Part shown: piece by piece, positions 1 to 7,907 of the stretch
Layout: each line of letters starts with the position of its first letter
Numbering within the stretch: the stretch's first letter is position 1
NCBI RefSeq assembly: GCF_042675965.1
Contig: NZ_JBHTKJ010000037.1
Location: 1 to 26,166, forward strand
Length of the DNA: 26,166 bases
Direction: 5' to 3'
Source of the DNA: Virgibacillus_R byunsanensis
Lineage (GTDB): Bacteria > Bacillota > Bacilli > Bacillales > Amphibacillaceae
Program-made: the position numbers and the translations under genes
The notes under the pieces: model-generated
Told to the model about the DNA's origin: nothing
What the model saw: only the letters and a program-made list of their open reading frames with translations
Database searches by the model: none

Positions 1-171
1 TCGGACAGCCTCCTAGCCTGAGACCCCGCAGAGCGTTAGCTCGAGGAGGCTCATCAGCCGCCCACGGAAAGCGAAGTGTATTTCCGTAGCGGTAGGTTAA
101 CCGTCACATCAAGGTTACGTCGCAGTTTATATCTATTCGCTCAAAAGTAACAAACTTTACGAAAACAGCTT
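1..171 (+). repeat. Dispersed repeat copy A, right-hand part
   Basis: This is the right-hand part of a dispersed element; the left part lies before the window. From about position 8 it matches copy C (11283 onward) almost base for base: the GC-rich arm (GCCTCC near 8-13, GGAGGC near 45-50), then the stretch around 70-112 containing GGTTAACC, then the terminal inverted repeat at 114-134 and the AT-rich outer end to about 171. Copy A lacks a 57-nt block that copy C carries at 11353-11409. It ends about 35 bases before rluB. It contains no transposase and no credible ORF. Calling it a non-autonomous mobile element is inference from the terminal inverted repeats. Confidence 0.8.
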
Positions 172-205
172 TTAATAAAAAATAAATTAAAGATTTGGTG
201 ATAAA

Positions 206-931
206 ATGGCAAATTTAGAAAGACTTCAAAAAGTTATTGCTCAAAGTGGTGTAACATCAAGGAGAAAAGCAGAACAGCTTATTGTAGATGGGAAAGTTAA
301 AGTTAATAATAAAGTTACAACTAAATTAGGGACAAAAGTTTCCGCAAATGATGATATCGAAGTTAATGGTGTAGTTTTGGAGAAAGAATTGCCAGTCCAT
401 TATATACTTTATAAACCAAGGGGAGTAATTTCAAGTTTAAAGGATGATAAGAATAGAAAAATAGTAACCGACTATTTAACTGATGTTAAAGAAAGAGTCT
501 TCCCTATTGGCAGATTGGATTACGATACATCTGGCGTGTTATTACTAACAAATGATGGTGATTTTGCTAATTTATTAATGCATCCAAGTCATGGTGTAGA
601 TAAGGTTTATGTCGCAAAAATTAAAGGTATACCTACTAAAAATCACTTAATGCAGTTAAAAAAAGGTGTTAAATCAGAGAATGATCTTCTAAAGGCGGTA
701 GGATACAAGATATTATCAACAGATAAGAAAAAGCAGACTACCATAATCGAAATAACACTGCATGAAGGAAAAAACCGTCACGTAAGAAGAATGATGGAGC
801 AGTTAGGATACCCAATACTTAAACTCAAACGAGAAAAATATGGTGTGCTAACAGTTGATGGACTTCAACCGGGAGAATATCGTAAGTTGACCCCCCACGA
901 AGTGAAAAAATTACGACAATTAACATTGTAA
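206..931 (+). CDS. rluB: 23S rRNA pseudouridine synthase RluB
   Basis: This is a 241-aa pseudouridine synthase of the RsuA/RluB family, which converts a specific uridine of 23S rRNA to pseudouridine. The N-terminal S4 RNA-binding domain (about residues 4-60, starting ERLQKVIAQSGVTSRRKAE) is followed by the catalytic domain. The family signature GRLDYDTSG lies at 102-110, with the catalytic aspartate at D105. The C-terminal EGKNRHVRRMMEQLGYP segment is also typical. The start ATG follows a weak GGTGAT Shine-Dalgarno. In B. subtilis rluB (ypuL) lies directly upstream of resA, and the same order is seen here. The choice of RluB over other RsuA-type paralogues rests on that synteny. Confidence 0.93.
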   Translation: MANLERLQKVIAQSGVTSRRKAEQLIVDGKVKVNNKVTTKLGTKVSANDDIEVNGVVLEKELPVHYILYKPRGVISSLKDDKNRKIVTDYLTDVKERVFPIGRLDYDTSGVLLLTNDGDFANLLMHPSHGVDKVYVAKIKGIPTKNHLMQLKKGVKSENDLLKAVGYKILSTDKKKQTTIIEITLHEGKNRHVRRMMEQLGYPILKLKREKYGVLTVDGLQPGEYRKLTPHEVKKLRQLTL

Positions 932-944
932 ATTGTCGTATAAT
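912..944 (+). promoter_or_regulatory. Inverted repeat and -10 box upstream of resA
   Basis: A perfect 10-bp inverted repeat (912-921 with 931-940, 9-nt spacer) overlaps the rluB stop codon. A consensus TATAAT lies at 939-944, with only a poor -35 (ACAATT, 916-921) 17 bp upstream. Transcription from it would begin near 951 and fit the resA Shine-Dalgarno at 984. No T-run follows the repeat, so an operator is more likely than a terminator. In B. subtilis the resA promoter is controlled by ResD and PhoP, but I cannot assign the regulator from sequence. Confidence 0.45.
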
Positions 945-955
945 AGTCAAATTTA

Positions 956-975
956 ATATCACGGTTACGTGATAT
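956..975 (+). promoter_or_regulatory. Perfect hairpin in the resA 5' leader
   Basis: ATATCACG (956-963), loop GTTA (964-967) and CGTGATAT (968-975) form a perfect 8-bp stem only 9 nt before the resA Shine-Dalgarno (GGGGAG, 984-989). It could be a protein operator in DNA or a small leader hairpin in RNA. There is no T-tract, so it is not a conventional terminator. Confidence 0.45.
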
Positions 976-997
976 AATGTGTTGGGGAGTGATCCTA

Positions 998-1576
998 ATG
1001 GATTTAGATCAAATAAAACAAAAGAAAAAGAATAAAAAAAGAAATCGTTTAATTTTTAGAACTATTGTTTTAGCTATATTATTAGTTGCTGTAGCGTATG
1101 CATTAGTTACAAATTTCACAAAAGATAATTCTACATACAGAGCTGGAGATCAAGCACCCGATTTTCAATTGCAGCAAATCAATAAAAATAATGAATTAGA
1201 GACGATTCAACTTAGTGATTTAAAAGGTAAAGGTGTAATGTTGAATTTCTGGGGTACATGGTGTAAGCCTTGCGAAGCAGAAATGCCGTACATGCAAAAT
1301 TTATATCCTGGGTATAAAGAAAAAGGTATAGAAATAGTGGCGGTAAGTTTAGATAATACGGAATTAGTTGTTGATAAATTTATTGACAAGTATGATTTAA
1401 CGTTTCCGATTCCTCATGATAAAGACGGACAAGTGATGGATCTTTACGATGTGGGACCGATTCCAAGTACTTTTTTTATTAACCCGGATGGTGAAATCGA
1501 AGAAGTAGTTAATGGAGCATTAACATTAGAAAGGCTAGAAGGGTATTTTAAAGAGATACAGCCAGAAGATTTGTAG
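998..1576 (+). CDS. resA: ResA, extracytoplasmic thiol-disulfide oxidoreductase
   Basis: ResA is a membrane-anchored thioredoxin-like protein that reduces the heme-binding cysteines of apocytochrome c on the outer face of the membrane. The 192-aa product has a lysine-rich cytoplasmic N-terminus, one transmembrane anchor at about 18-38 and a TlpA/AhpC-TSA domain. The active site is W88-C89-K90-P91-C92, with the cis-proline in GPIPST (P156). A glutamate three residues after the second cysteine (E95) matches the conserved ResA glutamate. The dipeptide between the cysteines is Lys-Pro where B. subtilis ResA has Glu-Pro. The ATG at 998 is chosen over 977 because GGGGAG at 984-989 is correctly spaced. 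It is the first gene of resABC. Confidence 0.93.
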   Translation: MDLDQIKQKKKNKKRNRLIFRTIVLAILLVAVAYALVTNFTKDNSTYRAGDQAPDFQLQQINKNNELETIQLSDLKGKGVMLNFWGTWCKPCEAEMPYMQNLYPGYKEKGIEIVAVSLDNTELVVDKFIDKYDLTFPIPHDKDGQVMDLYDVGPIPSTFFINPDGEIEEVVNGALTLERLEGYFKEIQPEDL

Positions 1577-1603
1577 AATGGATTATTATTGCGAGGGATT
1601 TTA

Positions 1604-3244
1604 ATGAAAAATATTAAATGCGAATGCGGTCATGTTAATCCTGAAGGGACAGTCCTTTGTGAAGCATGTGGAAAACCGATCGAAGGAAATCAGCATATTG
1701 ACGGAAATGATCAAAAGAAACTGTTAAATATGCGTTATGATGGAAGTGCCAGACGATCGCAAACTTATAATAAATCAATTGTCGATAAAGTATGGAATTT
1801 TTTCTCTTCTGTTAAAGTAGGCGTTTGGTTAATTGTTATCACATTAATTGCTTCAGCAGTTGGAACAATTCTCCCACAAGAAATGTACATACCAGCCGAT
1901 GCGGAATCACGAGATCCTGCCATATTCTATGAAGCACGATATGGTTTGTTAGGGCAAATTTATTATCAATTAGGTTTTCATGAATTATATAGTTCATGGT
2001 GGTACATGATTTTAGTAGCACTTATTGGTATATCTCTAGTTATTTGTAGTATTGATAGATTTGTTCCGTTATACAAGGCATTAAAAAGACAAAAAGCAAA
2101 ACGCCATGAGACATTTCTAAATAGGCAACGTTTGTACAGTGAAACGGAGAATATTAGTTCTGACGATAAGCAAAAAATAATCAATGAATTACAAAAACAA
2201 CGTTATAAAATTAGGGAAGACAATGGTCATATCTTAGCTGAAAAAGGGAGATTTTCCCGTTGGGGTCCTTATGTAAATCACATTGGATTAATCATTATAT
2301 TGCTAGCAGCAGTACTACGATTTAGTTCAGCTTTATATATGGATAAATATGTATGGGTTAGAGAAGGCGAACAAATTGTTATTCCGGGTACAGATAGGGA
2401 ATATTATATCGAAAACAAACAATTTATTTTAGAAACACACGATGAAAATGATGAACGCTTTAAAGACGCTATCATGAAAGAAGGTGGAATGATAGCGAGT
2501 AATTACCAAACGAATGTAGCTATATATAAACAAAAGGAAAATTCAGTAGTAGGCGCTGATCCTGAACTGGAAAAAGTTACAGAAGATGAAATTAGAATGA
2601 ACCATCCGTTAAAGCTTGATGGATTTTCACTATATCAGGCAGGATACCAATTAAATGAGTTCAGTAGTATGGAATTTAAAATACATGAAGCTGATGATGA
2701 AAATGAAGAAGCAATGGGAACCTTTACGATTGATTTAACATCACCAGAAGCTAATCATGAATTGGATAACGGGTTTCGTATAGAAGTAGATAAGTATTAT
2801 CCTGATTATTACTTGGATGATGGTGAACCTGCATCTGAAACAAATTTCCCAAGAAATCCGGCTTTTGTATTTAAAGTCTATCCCCCAGATACCGAAACAG
2901 CTGAAATTAGCTTTGTTGGTATTGGTAGAAATATTGATGCAACAAATCAAAATCAATATAAACTAGGTATTGAAGATTTTGAAATGCATAATGTAAGTGG
3001 CTTAACTGTAAGAAAAGATTATACATTACCATTTTTTGCTATAGGAGCGGCTATCTTTATGATTGGGGTTATACAAGGGATGTACTGGCAGCATAGAAGA
3101 ATTTGGATACATCCGAAAGACGGAAGTTTATTATTAGCAGCACACACGAACAAAAACTGGTTTGGAATCAAAAAAGATATTGAAAGAGTTATATTAGATA
3201 CAAATGTAAAAATGGTAGAAGACCAGCAAGAATTGGATGAATAG
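1604..3244 (+). CDS. resB: ResB, cytochrome c synthesis heme-handling protein
   Basis: ResB, with ResC, forms the system II cytochrome c synthetase that exports heme and attaches it to apocytochrome c. The 546-aa product starts with a small zinc-ribbon-like segment (C6, C8, C19, C22). It has transmembrane helices near 72-90, 130-150 and 220-240, a large extracytoplasmic domain (about 243-470) and a last helix near 475-495, the usual ResB/Ccs1 topology. GAGGG at 1593-1597 favours the ATG at 1604 over the TTG at 1589. It follows resA by 27 bases. N-terminal zinc binding is inferred from cysteine spacing only. Confidence 0.93.
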   Translation: MKNIKCECGHVNPEGTVLCEACGKPIEGNQHIDGNDQKKLLNMRYDGSARRSQTYNKSIVDKVWNFFSSVKVGVWLIVITLIASAVGTILPQEMYIPADAESRDPAIFYEARYGLLGQIYYQLGFHELYSSWWYMILVALIGISLVICSIDRFVPLYKALKRQKAKRHETFLNRQRLYSETENISSDDKQKIINELQKQRYKIREDNGHILAEKGRFSRWGPYVNHIGLIIILLAAVLRFSSALYMDKYVWVREGEQIVIPGTDREYYIENKQFILETHDENDERFKDAIMKEGGMIASNYQTNVAIYKQKENSVVGADPELEKVTEDEIRMNHPLKLDGFSLYQAGYQLNEFSSMEFKIHEADDENEEAMGTFTIDLTSPEANHELDNGFRIEVDKYYPDYYLDDGEPASETNFPRNPAFVFKVYPPDTETAEISFVGIGRNIDATNQNQYKLGIEDFEMHNVSGLTVRKDYTLPFFAIGAAIFMIGVIQGMYWQHRRIWIHPKDGSLLLAAHTNKNWFGIKKDIERVILDTNVKMVEDQQELDE

Positions 3245-3283
3245 TAGTGTTAATTTAAATAAATTAGTATGAGGTTTACTTTT

Positions 3284-3314
3284 GGCACTCGCCATTAATG
3301 ATAAGGGGAGTGCC
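3284..3314 (+). promoter_or_regulatory. Hairpin between resB and resC
   Basis: GGCACTC (3284-3290) pairs with GAGTGCC (3308-3314) around a 17-nt loop in the 101-base resB-resC gap. The following bases contain TTTTCT but no long T-run. It may be a weak attenuator or an mRNA processing or stability element; the stem is the only direct evidence. Confidence 0.3.
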
Positions 3315-3345
3315 GAGGTTTTCTAATGAAGGAGGATTTTCTAGA

Positions 3346-4536
3346 ATGGGTAATTTACTTGGTATTAGTAGTACCATGTTATATACAGCATTTGTCCTTT
3401 ATTTAATTGCTACCTTTTTCTTTGGGGCAACGATCAAGGACAAACGTACGGATAATAAAATAGGTGTGTCGGGTAAAATTGGAATTACTCTCACTATTAT
3501 TGGCTTTATTGCGCAAATCGTTTATTTCATCACAAGATGGTTAACAAGTGGCCATGCTCCAGTAAGTAACTTATTTGAATTTATGACATTCTTTGGAATG
3601 GCTATGGTATTTGCATTCATAATAATTTACTTTATATATAAGTTAAGTATTTTAGGACTGTTTGCTTTACCTGTAGCTTTAATCGTAATAGCTTATGCTA
3701 GTATGTTTCCAACTGAAATTTCTCCATTAGTACCTTCTTTACAGAGTCATTGGTTGTATATACATGTGACAACCGTTTCTTTAGGAGAGGGGATATTAGC
3801 AATCAGTTTTGTTGCTGGTTTAATTTATTTAATTAGACAGATAGACCAAACGGTTAAAAGTAAAAGAACTACCTGGTTGGAAATCGTCCTATTTTCATTA
3901 ATTGTGTTTGTCGGATTTATTGTAATTACAGTTACATTCAATGCTGTAAATTATAACGTGCAATTTGAATATCCTTCAGGTAATAGCACATTGACAGCAG
4001 ACTATCATTTGCCAGCTATAACTGGTCCAGAAGGTGGTACATTGATCACAGGAGACGTCATGAAACCATGGTTTAAAACACCAGGTTGGATGCAAGGAGC
4101 TGATGCTGCAAGAAAGTTTAATACATTAATTTGGTCGTTCTTTACAGGCTCGATTCTGTATGTATTACTCAGACTTGTTTTAAGAAAGAGAATCGGTGCT
4201 GCTATTCAACCATTTCTAAAAAGTGCTAAACCCGATTTATTAGATGAAATATCATACAGGGCTGTAGCAATTGGTTTTCCAGTGTTTACTTTAGGTGGGA
4301 TAATATTTGCTTCTATATGGGCACAAATTGCTTGGGATCGCTTCTGGGGATGGGATCCAAAAGAGGTTTGGGCACTAGTCACATGGTTTTTCTATGCAGC
4401 ATTCTTACATTTAAGATTATCACGAGGATGGCATGGAGAGAAATCTGCTTGGTTAGCTGTAGGTGGGTTCGCTATAATTATGTTCAACCTGATTGCTGTT
4501 AACCTAATTCTAGCAGGACTTCATTCTTATGCATAA
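3346..4536 (+). CDS. resC: ResC, cytochrome c synthetase subunit (CcsA family)
   Basis: ResC is the polytopic partner of ResB in system II cytochrome c biogenesis. The 396-aa protein is highly hydrophobic, with roughly eight membrane segments. It carries the tryptophan-rich heme-handling motif of CcsA/CcmF/CcmC proteins at 330-344 (WDRFWGWDPKEVWAL), and histidines such as those in SGHAP and LQSHW that are typical heme ligands in the family. An AAGGAGG at 3329-3335 supports the ATG at 3346 rather than the upstream in-frame ATG at 3298. Expected partners are ResB for heme delivery and ResA for reduction of apocytochrome cysteines. Confidence 0.93.
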   Translation: MGNLLGISSTMLYTAFVLYLIATFFFGATIKDKRTDNKIGVSGKIGITLTIIGFIAQIVYFITRWLTSGHAPVSNLFEFMTFFGMAMVFAFIIIYFIYKLSILGLFALPVALIVIAYASMFPTEISPLVPSLQSHWLYIHVTTVSLGEGILAISFVAGLIYLIRQIDQTVKSKRTTWLEIVLFSLIVFVGFIVITVTFNAVNYNVQFEYPSGNSTLTADYHLPAITGPEGGTLITGDVMKPWFKTPGWMQGADAARKFNTLIWSFFTGSILYVLLRLVLRKRIGAAIQPFLKSAKPDLLDEISYRAVAIGFPVFTLGGIIFASIWAQIAWDRFWGWDPKEVWALVTWFFYAAFLHLRLSRGWHGEKSAWLAVGGFAIIMFNLIAVNLILAGLHSYA

Positions 4537-4573
4537 ACTCATCAAAACTAAGGCATTTATTATTTTGCGATAA

Positions 4574-4604
4574 TTGTGTCTTGTTTTCTTATACTTTTTA
4601 TAAT
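4574..4604 (+). promoter_or_regulatory. Possible resDE promoter
   Basis: A consensus TATAAT (4599-4604) lies 42 bases before resD, with TTGTGT (4574-4579) upstream at a long 19-bp spacing. B. subtilis also has a promoter in front of resD, in addition to read-through from resA. The -35 match and spacing are poor. Confidence 0.35.
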
Positions 4605-4646
4605 AGTTGGTTTATACTTTAACTAGAGTAGCAAAGGGGGATTACA

Positions 4647-5363
4647 ATGGCTAAAAATATAAGGGTGTTAGTAGCTGATGATGAAGATAGAATTCGTCGT
4701 TTAATTAAGATGTACCTAGAACGTGAAGACTTTGTCATTGAAGAAGCTGAAAATGGAACACAAGCGTTGGATCTTGCATTAAACAATGAGTATGATGTGA
4801 TTTTACTAGACATCATGATGCCTGAAATGGATGGAATAGAGGTCTGTCAAGAATTAAGAAAAGAAAAGCAAACTCCTGTCATCATGCTTACTGCAAAAGG
4901 CGAAGAAGCTAACAGGGTACAAGGATTTGAAGTTGGTACAGATGATTATATTGTAAAACCATTTAGTCCAAGAGAAGTTGTATTAAGGGTGAAAGCTGTA
5001 TTGAGAAGGATGTCGTTTTCTCATTTTAATGAAGGAGATACGCCACCTAAAGACATAGTGGTATTTCCTCATCTTACAATCGATCATGATGCGCATCGTG
5101 TAACTGCAGATGGTCATGAAGTGAGTTTGACACCAAAAGAGTATGAATTATTATGTTTTATAGCAAAGTCACCGGATAAAGTTTTTAATCGAGAGGTCTT
5201 GCTAAAAGAAGTATGGCAATATGAATTTTTTGGTGATTTACGTACAGTAGATACACATGTAAAAAGGCTTAGAGAGAAGTTAAACAACGTTTCCAAAGAG
5301 GCATCAAAGATGATTGTAACTGTTTGGGGAGTTGGATACAAATTTGAGGTAGATGATGCATAA
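4647..5363 (+). CDS. resD: ResD, OmpR-family response regulator
   Basis: ResD is the DNA-binding response regulator of the ResDE system, which controls aerobic and anaerobic respiration genes, including cytochrome c maturation, in B. subtilis. The 238-aa product has a receiver domain with the acidic pair D11/D12, the phosphoacceptor D55 in LLDIMMPEMDG, the conserved threonine in LTAKG and K104 in VKPF. A C-terminal OmpR/PhoB winged helix spans about 140-235. The start follows AAAGGGGG with good spacing. The stop codon shares a base with the resE start (TAATG), indicating translational coupling. Identity to ResD rather than another OmpR regulator rests on synteny. Confidence 0.93.
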   Translation: MAKNIRVLVADDEDRIRRLIKMYLEREDFVIEEAENGTQALDLALNNEYDVILLDIMMPEMDGIEVCQELRKEKQTPVIMLTAKGEEANRVQGFEVGTDDYIVKPFSPREVVLRVKAVLRRMSFSHFNEGDTPPKDIVVFPHLTIDHDAHRVTADGHEVSLTPKEYELLCFIAKSPDKVFNREVLLKEVWQYEFFGDLRTVDTHVKRLREKLNNVSKEASKMIVTVWGVGYKFEVDDA

Positions 5364-7129
5364 TGTTTTGGCGTAGTGTAGTAGGAAAACTAGCAATAAC
5401 TATCTTATTGCTAGTTTCTTTTGTATTATTTATATTAACCATTTTTCTATTAGAGTTTTTTGAAACGTTCCACATAGAAGAAGCTGAGAAAGACATGATG
5501 CAAACAGCGACTAAAGTTTCTGTGATGGTAGAACAATATGATGATAAATCATTACTATTTGAAACAACAGAACGCGTGAAAGACCCAGCTAGTCGTATAG
5601 CTATCATTTTTAATGATGGTTCTGTGTGGACCTCAAACAGTAATGATCAAAACTTATTAGAATTAGAAGAAGAATGGTTTCAGAATGAAGAAGATTTGAC
5701 TACCATTTTATCAAAAAATGAACAAGTGAAAAAACAAATGATGCTGCCAAATAGTGATGCAGAGGTAATGATCGTAGGTACACCAGTCTCTGGAGTTAAT
5801 GGTGCTGTTTTTGTTTATCAATCACTTGATGTTGTTGATCAGACAAAGGCAGAAACGACAAAAATAATTTTCCTAGCAGCTGGTATAGCAATTATTTTAA
5901 CTACTATTTTTGCATTTTTCCTTTCAACACGTATTACAGCACCACTAATCAAAATGCGAGAAGCTGCATTTGACTTAACAAGAGGAGAATTTAACACAAA
6001 AGTACCGATATTAACCCATGACGAAATTGGTGGGTTGGCAATGGCTTTTAATAGAATGGGAAGGCAATTAAAGTTTCACATAAATGCGTTGAGGCAGGAA
6101 AAAGAGCAATTATCCAGTATTGTGAGTTCTATGGCAGATGGTGTGATTACACTTAATCGAAATGGAGATATGATTGTAACGAATCCCCCAGCTGAACGGT
6201 TTATTGAGGATTGGTATTTTGAACATAATATAACCATTAATGAAGATAACAAAAAACTTCCAGAACCACTTAATCAAATTTTACAAGAAGTAATTGAGGG
6301 AGAAAAAGAAACCTTACGGGAGATTAATCTACAAGGACGTACTTGGGTTATGATTATGACTCCATTATATGATCAAACGTTTGTACGGGGTGCTGTAGCT
6401 GTAATCCGTGATATGACGGAAGAACGACGCCTAGATAAATTGAGAAAAGACTTTATTGCTAACGTTTCACATGAGCTGCGCACACCTATTTCGATGCTAC
6501 AAGGCTATAGTGAGGCTATTGTAGATGATGTGGCAGAAAGTAAAGATGAGAAAAACGAATTAGCTCAAATTATTTATGAAGAATCATTACGAATGGGTCG
6601 CCTGGTAAATGAATTATTGGATCTTGCTCGAATGGAAGCTGGACATATCCAATTAAATAAAGAACCGATTAACGTAGAAGCATTTGTTGATCGAATAACG
6701 AAGAAGTTTAGTGGATTGGCAGAAGATAACTCAGTAGAACTGAATCTTATAAAAAATATTAAAACTGATGCAATTGCAATTGATCCTGACAGAATAGAAC
6801 AAGTTTTTACCAATTTAATTGATAATGCCATTAGACATACGAATGACAATGGCTATGTAAATATTTCAGTGGAATGCAATGAACAATTAGTAGTAGCAAT
6901 TGAAGATAATGGCAGTGGTATAGTTGAGGAAGATCTTCCCTTTGTATTTGAGCGGTTTTATAAAGCTGATAAATCCAGAACTAGAAACCTTAAGAAAAAA
7001 GGGACTGGTTTAGGGCTAGCGATTGCTAAAAACATAATTGATGCTCACAATGGATCTATTTCAGTGAATAGTAAAGTAAATGAAGGAACGACATTTACAT
7101 TTAAAATACCTACACCTACAGCAAAATAA
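5363..7129 (+). CDS. resE: ResE, sensor histidine kinase
   Basis: ResE is the membrane sensor kinase/phosphatase for ResD. The 588-aa protein has TM1 (about 9-31), an extracytoplasmic segment (about 32-165), TM2 (about 167-189), HAMP (about 190-240), a PAS domain (about 250-350) and a HisKA domain with phosphoacceptor H370 in NVSHELRTP. The ATPase domain carries the N-box NLIDNAIRH (near 484), DNGSGI, the F-box and the G2 box GTGLGLAIA (near 547-555). All catalytic motifs are intact. The PAS domain is the expected redox/NO-sensing element in this family. The gene overlaps resD by one base. No terminator is evident before the riboswitch promoter. Confidence 0.93.
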   Translation: MFWRSVVGKLAITILLLVSFVLFILTIFLLEFFETFHIEEAEKDMMQTATKVSVMVEQYDDKSLLFETTERVKDPASRIAIIFNDGSVWTSNSNDQNLLELEEEWFQNEEDLTTILSKNEQVKKQMMLPNSDAEVMIVGTPVSGVNGAVFVYQSLDVVDQTKAETTKIIFLAAGIAIILTTIFAFFLSTRITAPLIKMREAAFDLTRGEFNTKVPILTHDEIGGLAMAFNRMGRQLKFHINALRQEKEQLSSIVSSMADGVITLNRNGDMIVTNPPAERFIEDWYFEHNITINEDNKKLPEPLNQILQEVIEGEKETLREINLQGRTWVMIMTPLYDQTFVRGAVAVIRDMTEERRLDKLRKDFIANVSHELRTPISMLQGYSEAIVDDVAESKDEKNELAQIIYEESLRMGRLVNELLDLARMEAGHIQLNKEPINVEAFVDRITKKFSGLAEDNSVELNLIKNIKTDAIAIDPDRIEQVFTNLIDNAIRHTNDNGYVNISVECNEQLVVAIEDNGSGIVEEDLPFVFERFYKADKSRTRNLKKKGTGLGLAIAKNIIDAHNGSISVNSKVNEGTTFTFKIPTPTAK

Positions 7130-7132
7130 ATA

Positions 7133-7160
7133 TTGATTTTAGAGTGCATTATGATATGAT
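7133..7160 (+). promoter_or_regulatory. Promoter of the cobalamin riboswitch operon
   Basis: TTGATT (7133-7138), a 16-bp spacer and TATGAT (7155-7160) form a good sigma-A promoter immediately downstream of resE. Predicted transcription start near 7167 places the whole riboswitch in the leader. Confidence 0.6.
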
Positions 7161-7190
7161 GATAGTTGTAATGAAACCGAATATAATATT

Positions 7191-7381
7191 TTGAATTTGG
7201 TGCATTTGCTTAAAAGGGAATCTAGTGAAAAACTAGAACTGTCCTCGCAACTGTAAGTGATACGAAATAAGTGATAGCCACTATATGAACATTTATATGG
7301 GAAGGGACTTAAAGTAGGTTAAAATCACAAGTCAGTAGACCTGCCATGTTTAACTGTTTCAATGCTTCGAGGATGTTAAGC
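7191..7381 (+). ncRNA. Cobalamin (B12) riboswitch aptamer
   Basis: The leader contains the conserved blocks of the adenosylcobalamin riboswitch in order: TTGGTGCATTTGC, AAAAGGGAA, a variable stem with CTAGTGAAAAACTAG, the B12-box-like CTGTCCTCGCAACTGTAAG, a TAGCCACT segment, a GGGAAGG segment, and TCACAAGTCAGTAGACCTGCC near 7325-7345. A further hairpin GCTT...AAGC with loop sequence CGAGGATG (7364-7381) is the usual 3' element expected to form the kissing loop. Ligand class is recognised from these motifs; which corrinoid is preferred cannot be told. It precedes an intrinsic terminator at 7438-7468, so the simplest model is transcription attenuation when cobalamin is bound. Confidence 0.92.
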
Positions 7382-7437
7382 AATTGGGACAACCGAATAC
7401 ATATGGATTTATAATGTATCGATTGTCGTCTACTATT

Positions 7438-7468
7438 GCTAACTCTTGTGAGAAGGGTTAGCTTTTTT
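7438..7468 (+). terminator. Riboswitch intrinsic terminator
   Basis: A 10-bp stem with one G-U pair (7438-7447 with 7453-7462, loop GTGAG) is followed by six T residues (7463-7468). It lies between the cobalamin aptamer and the first gene, the usual position of a riboswitch-controlled terminator. A longer upstream hairpin (7388-7402 with 7414-7427) and a distant complementary segment (7387-7394 with 7469-7476) could supply the competing structures. Confidence 0.85.
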
Positions 7469-7518
7469 GGTTGTCCAATGCCAGTCTCCTCAATAAAAAT
7501 AGTGGAGGAATGAGAAAG

Positions 7519-7902
7519 ATGAACAAAATGTTTTTTAAATTAACAGCGTTATTACTAGTATTTGGTTTATTGATGGGTTGTGCTTCTGATGATACGAGTA
7601 GTAGTGAAGAAAATGAAGGTTCAGTTGACATAACTATTTCAAAGGATAATGGAGAAGAAATAGTCACAGAAAAAGAGGTGCCTATTGAGGATGGGGCTAT
7701 TTTAATGGATGTAATGCAGGAAAATTTTGATATTGAAGAAGATGAGGGTTTTATTACTTCTATTGAAGGAGAGGCTCCTGAAGAAGGTGAACAAAAGGCT
7801 TGGATGTTTTTTGTGAACGATGAAATGGGAGCTGTAGGTGCTAATGAATTAGAGTTACAAGTTGATGATCGTGTAACGTTCGACCTTCAGGCCTGGGAAT
7901 GA
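7519..7902 (+). CDS. DUF4430 lipoprotein, likely cobalamin-related
   Basis: This 127-aa lipoprotein precursor has a hydrophobic signal ending in a lipobox, LLMGC, with the lipidated cysteine at C21. An acidic Ser/Glu linker (about 22-34) leads into a single domain of about 90 residues. Its pattern (a GAILMDVMQ segment, GFITSIEG, AWMFFVND, then VGANELELQVDDRV) is that of DUF4430, a domain related to the C-terminal domain of transcobalamin/intrinsic factor. The mature protein would sit on the outer membrane face. The B12 riboswitch upstream and the ECF S-component six bases downstream make corrinoid capture or delivery the best guess, unproven. GGAGG at 7504-7508 favours the ATG at 7519. Confidence 0.82.
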   Translation: MNKMFFKLTALLLVFGLLMGCASDDTSSSEENEGSVDITISKDNGEEIVTEKEVPIEDGAILMDVMQENFDIEEDEGFITSIEGEAPEEGEQKAWMFFVNDEMGAVGANELELQVDDRVTFDLQAWE

Positions 7903-7907
7903 TGTAG

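Noticed and set aside
968..979. TATAAT at 973-978 as resA promoter
   Set aside because: Its start point would fall within the resA Shine-Dalgarno; the TATAAT at 939-944 fits better.
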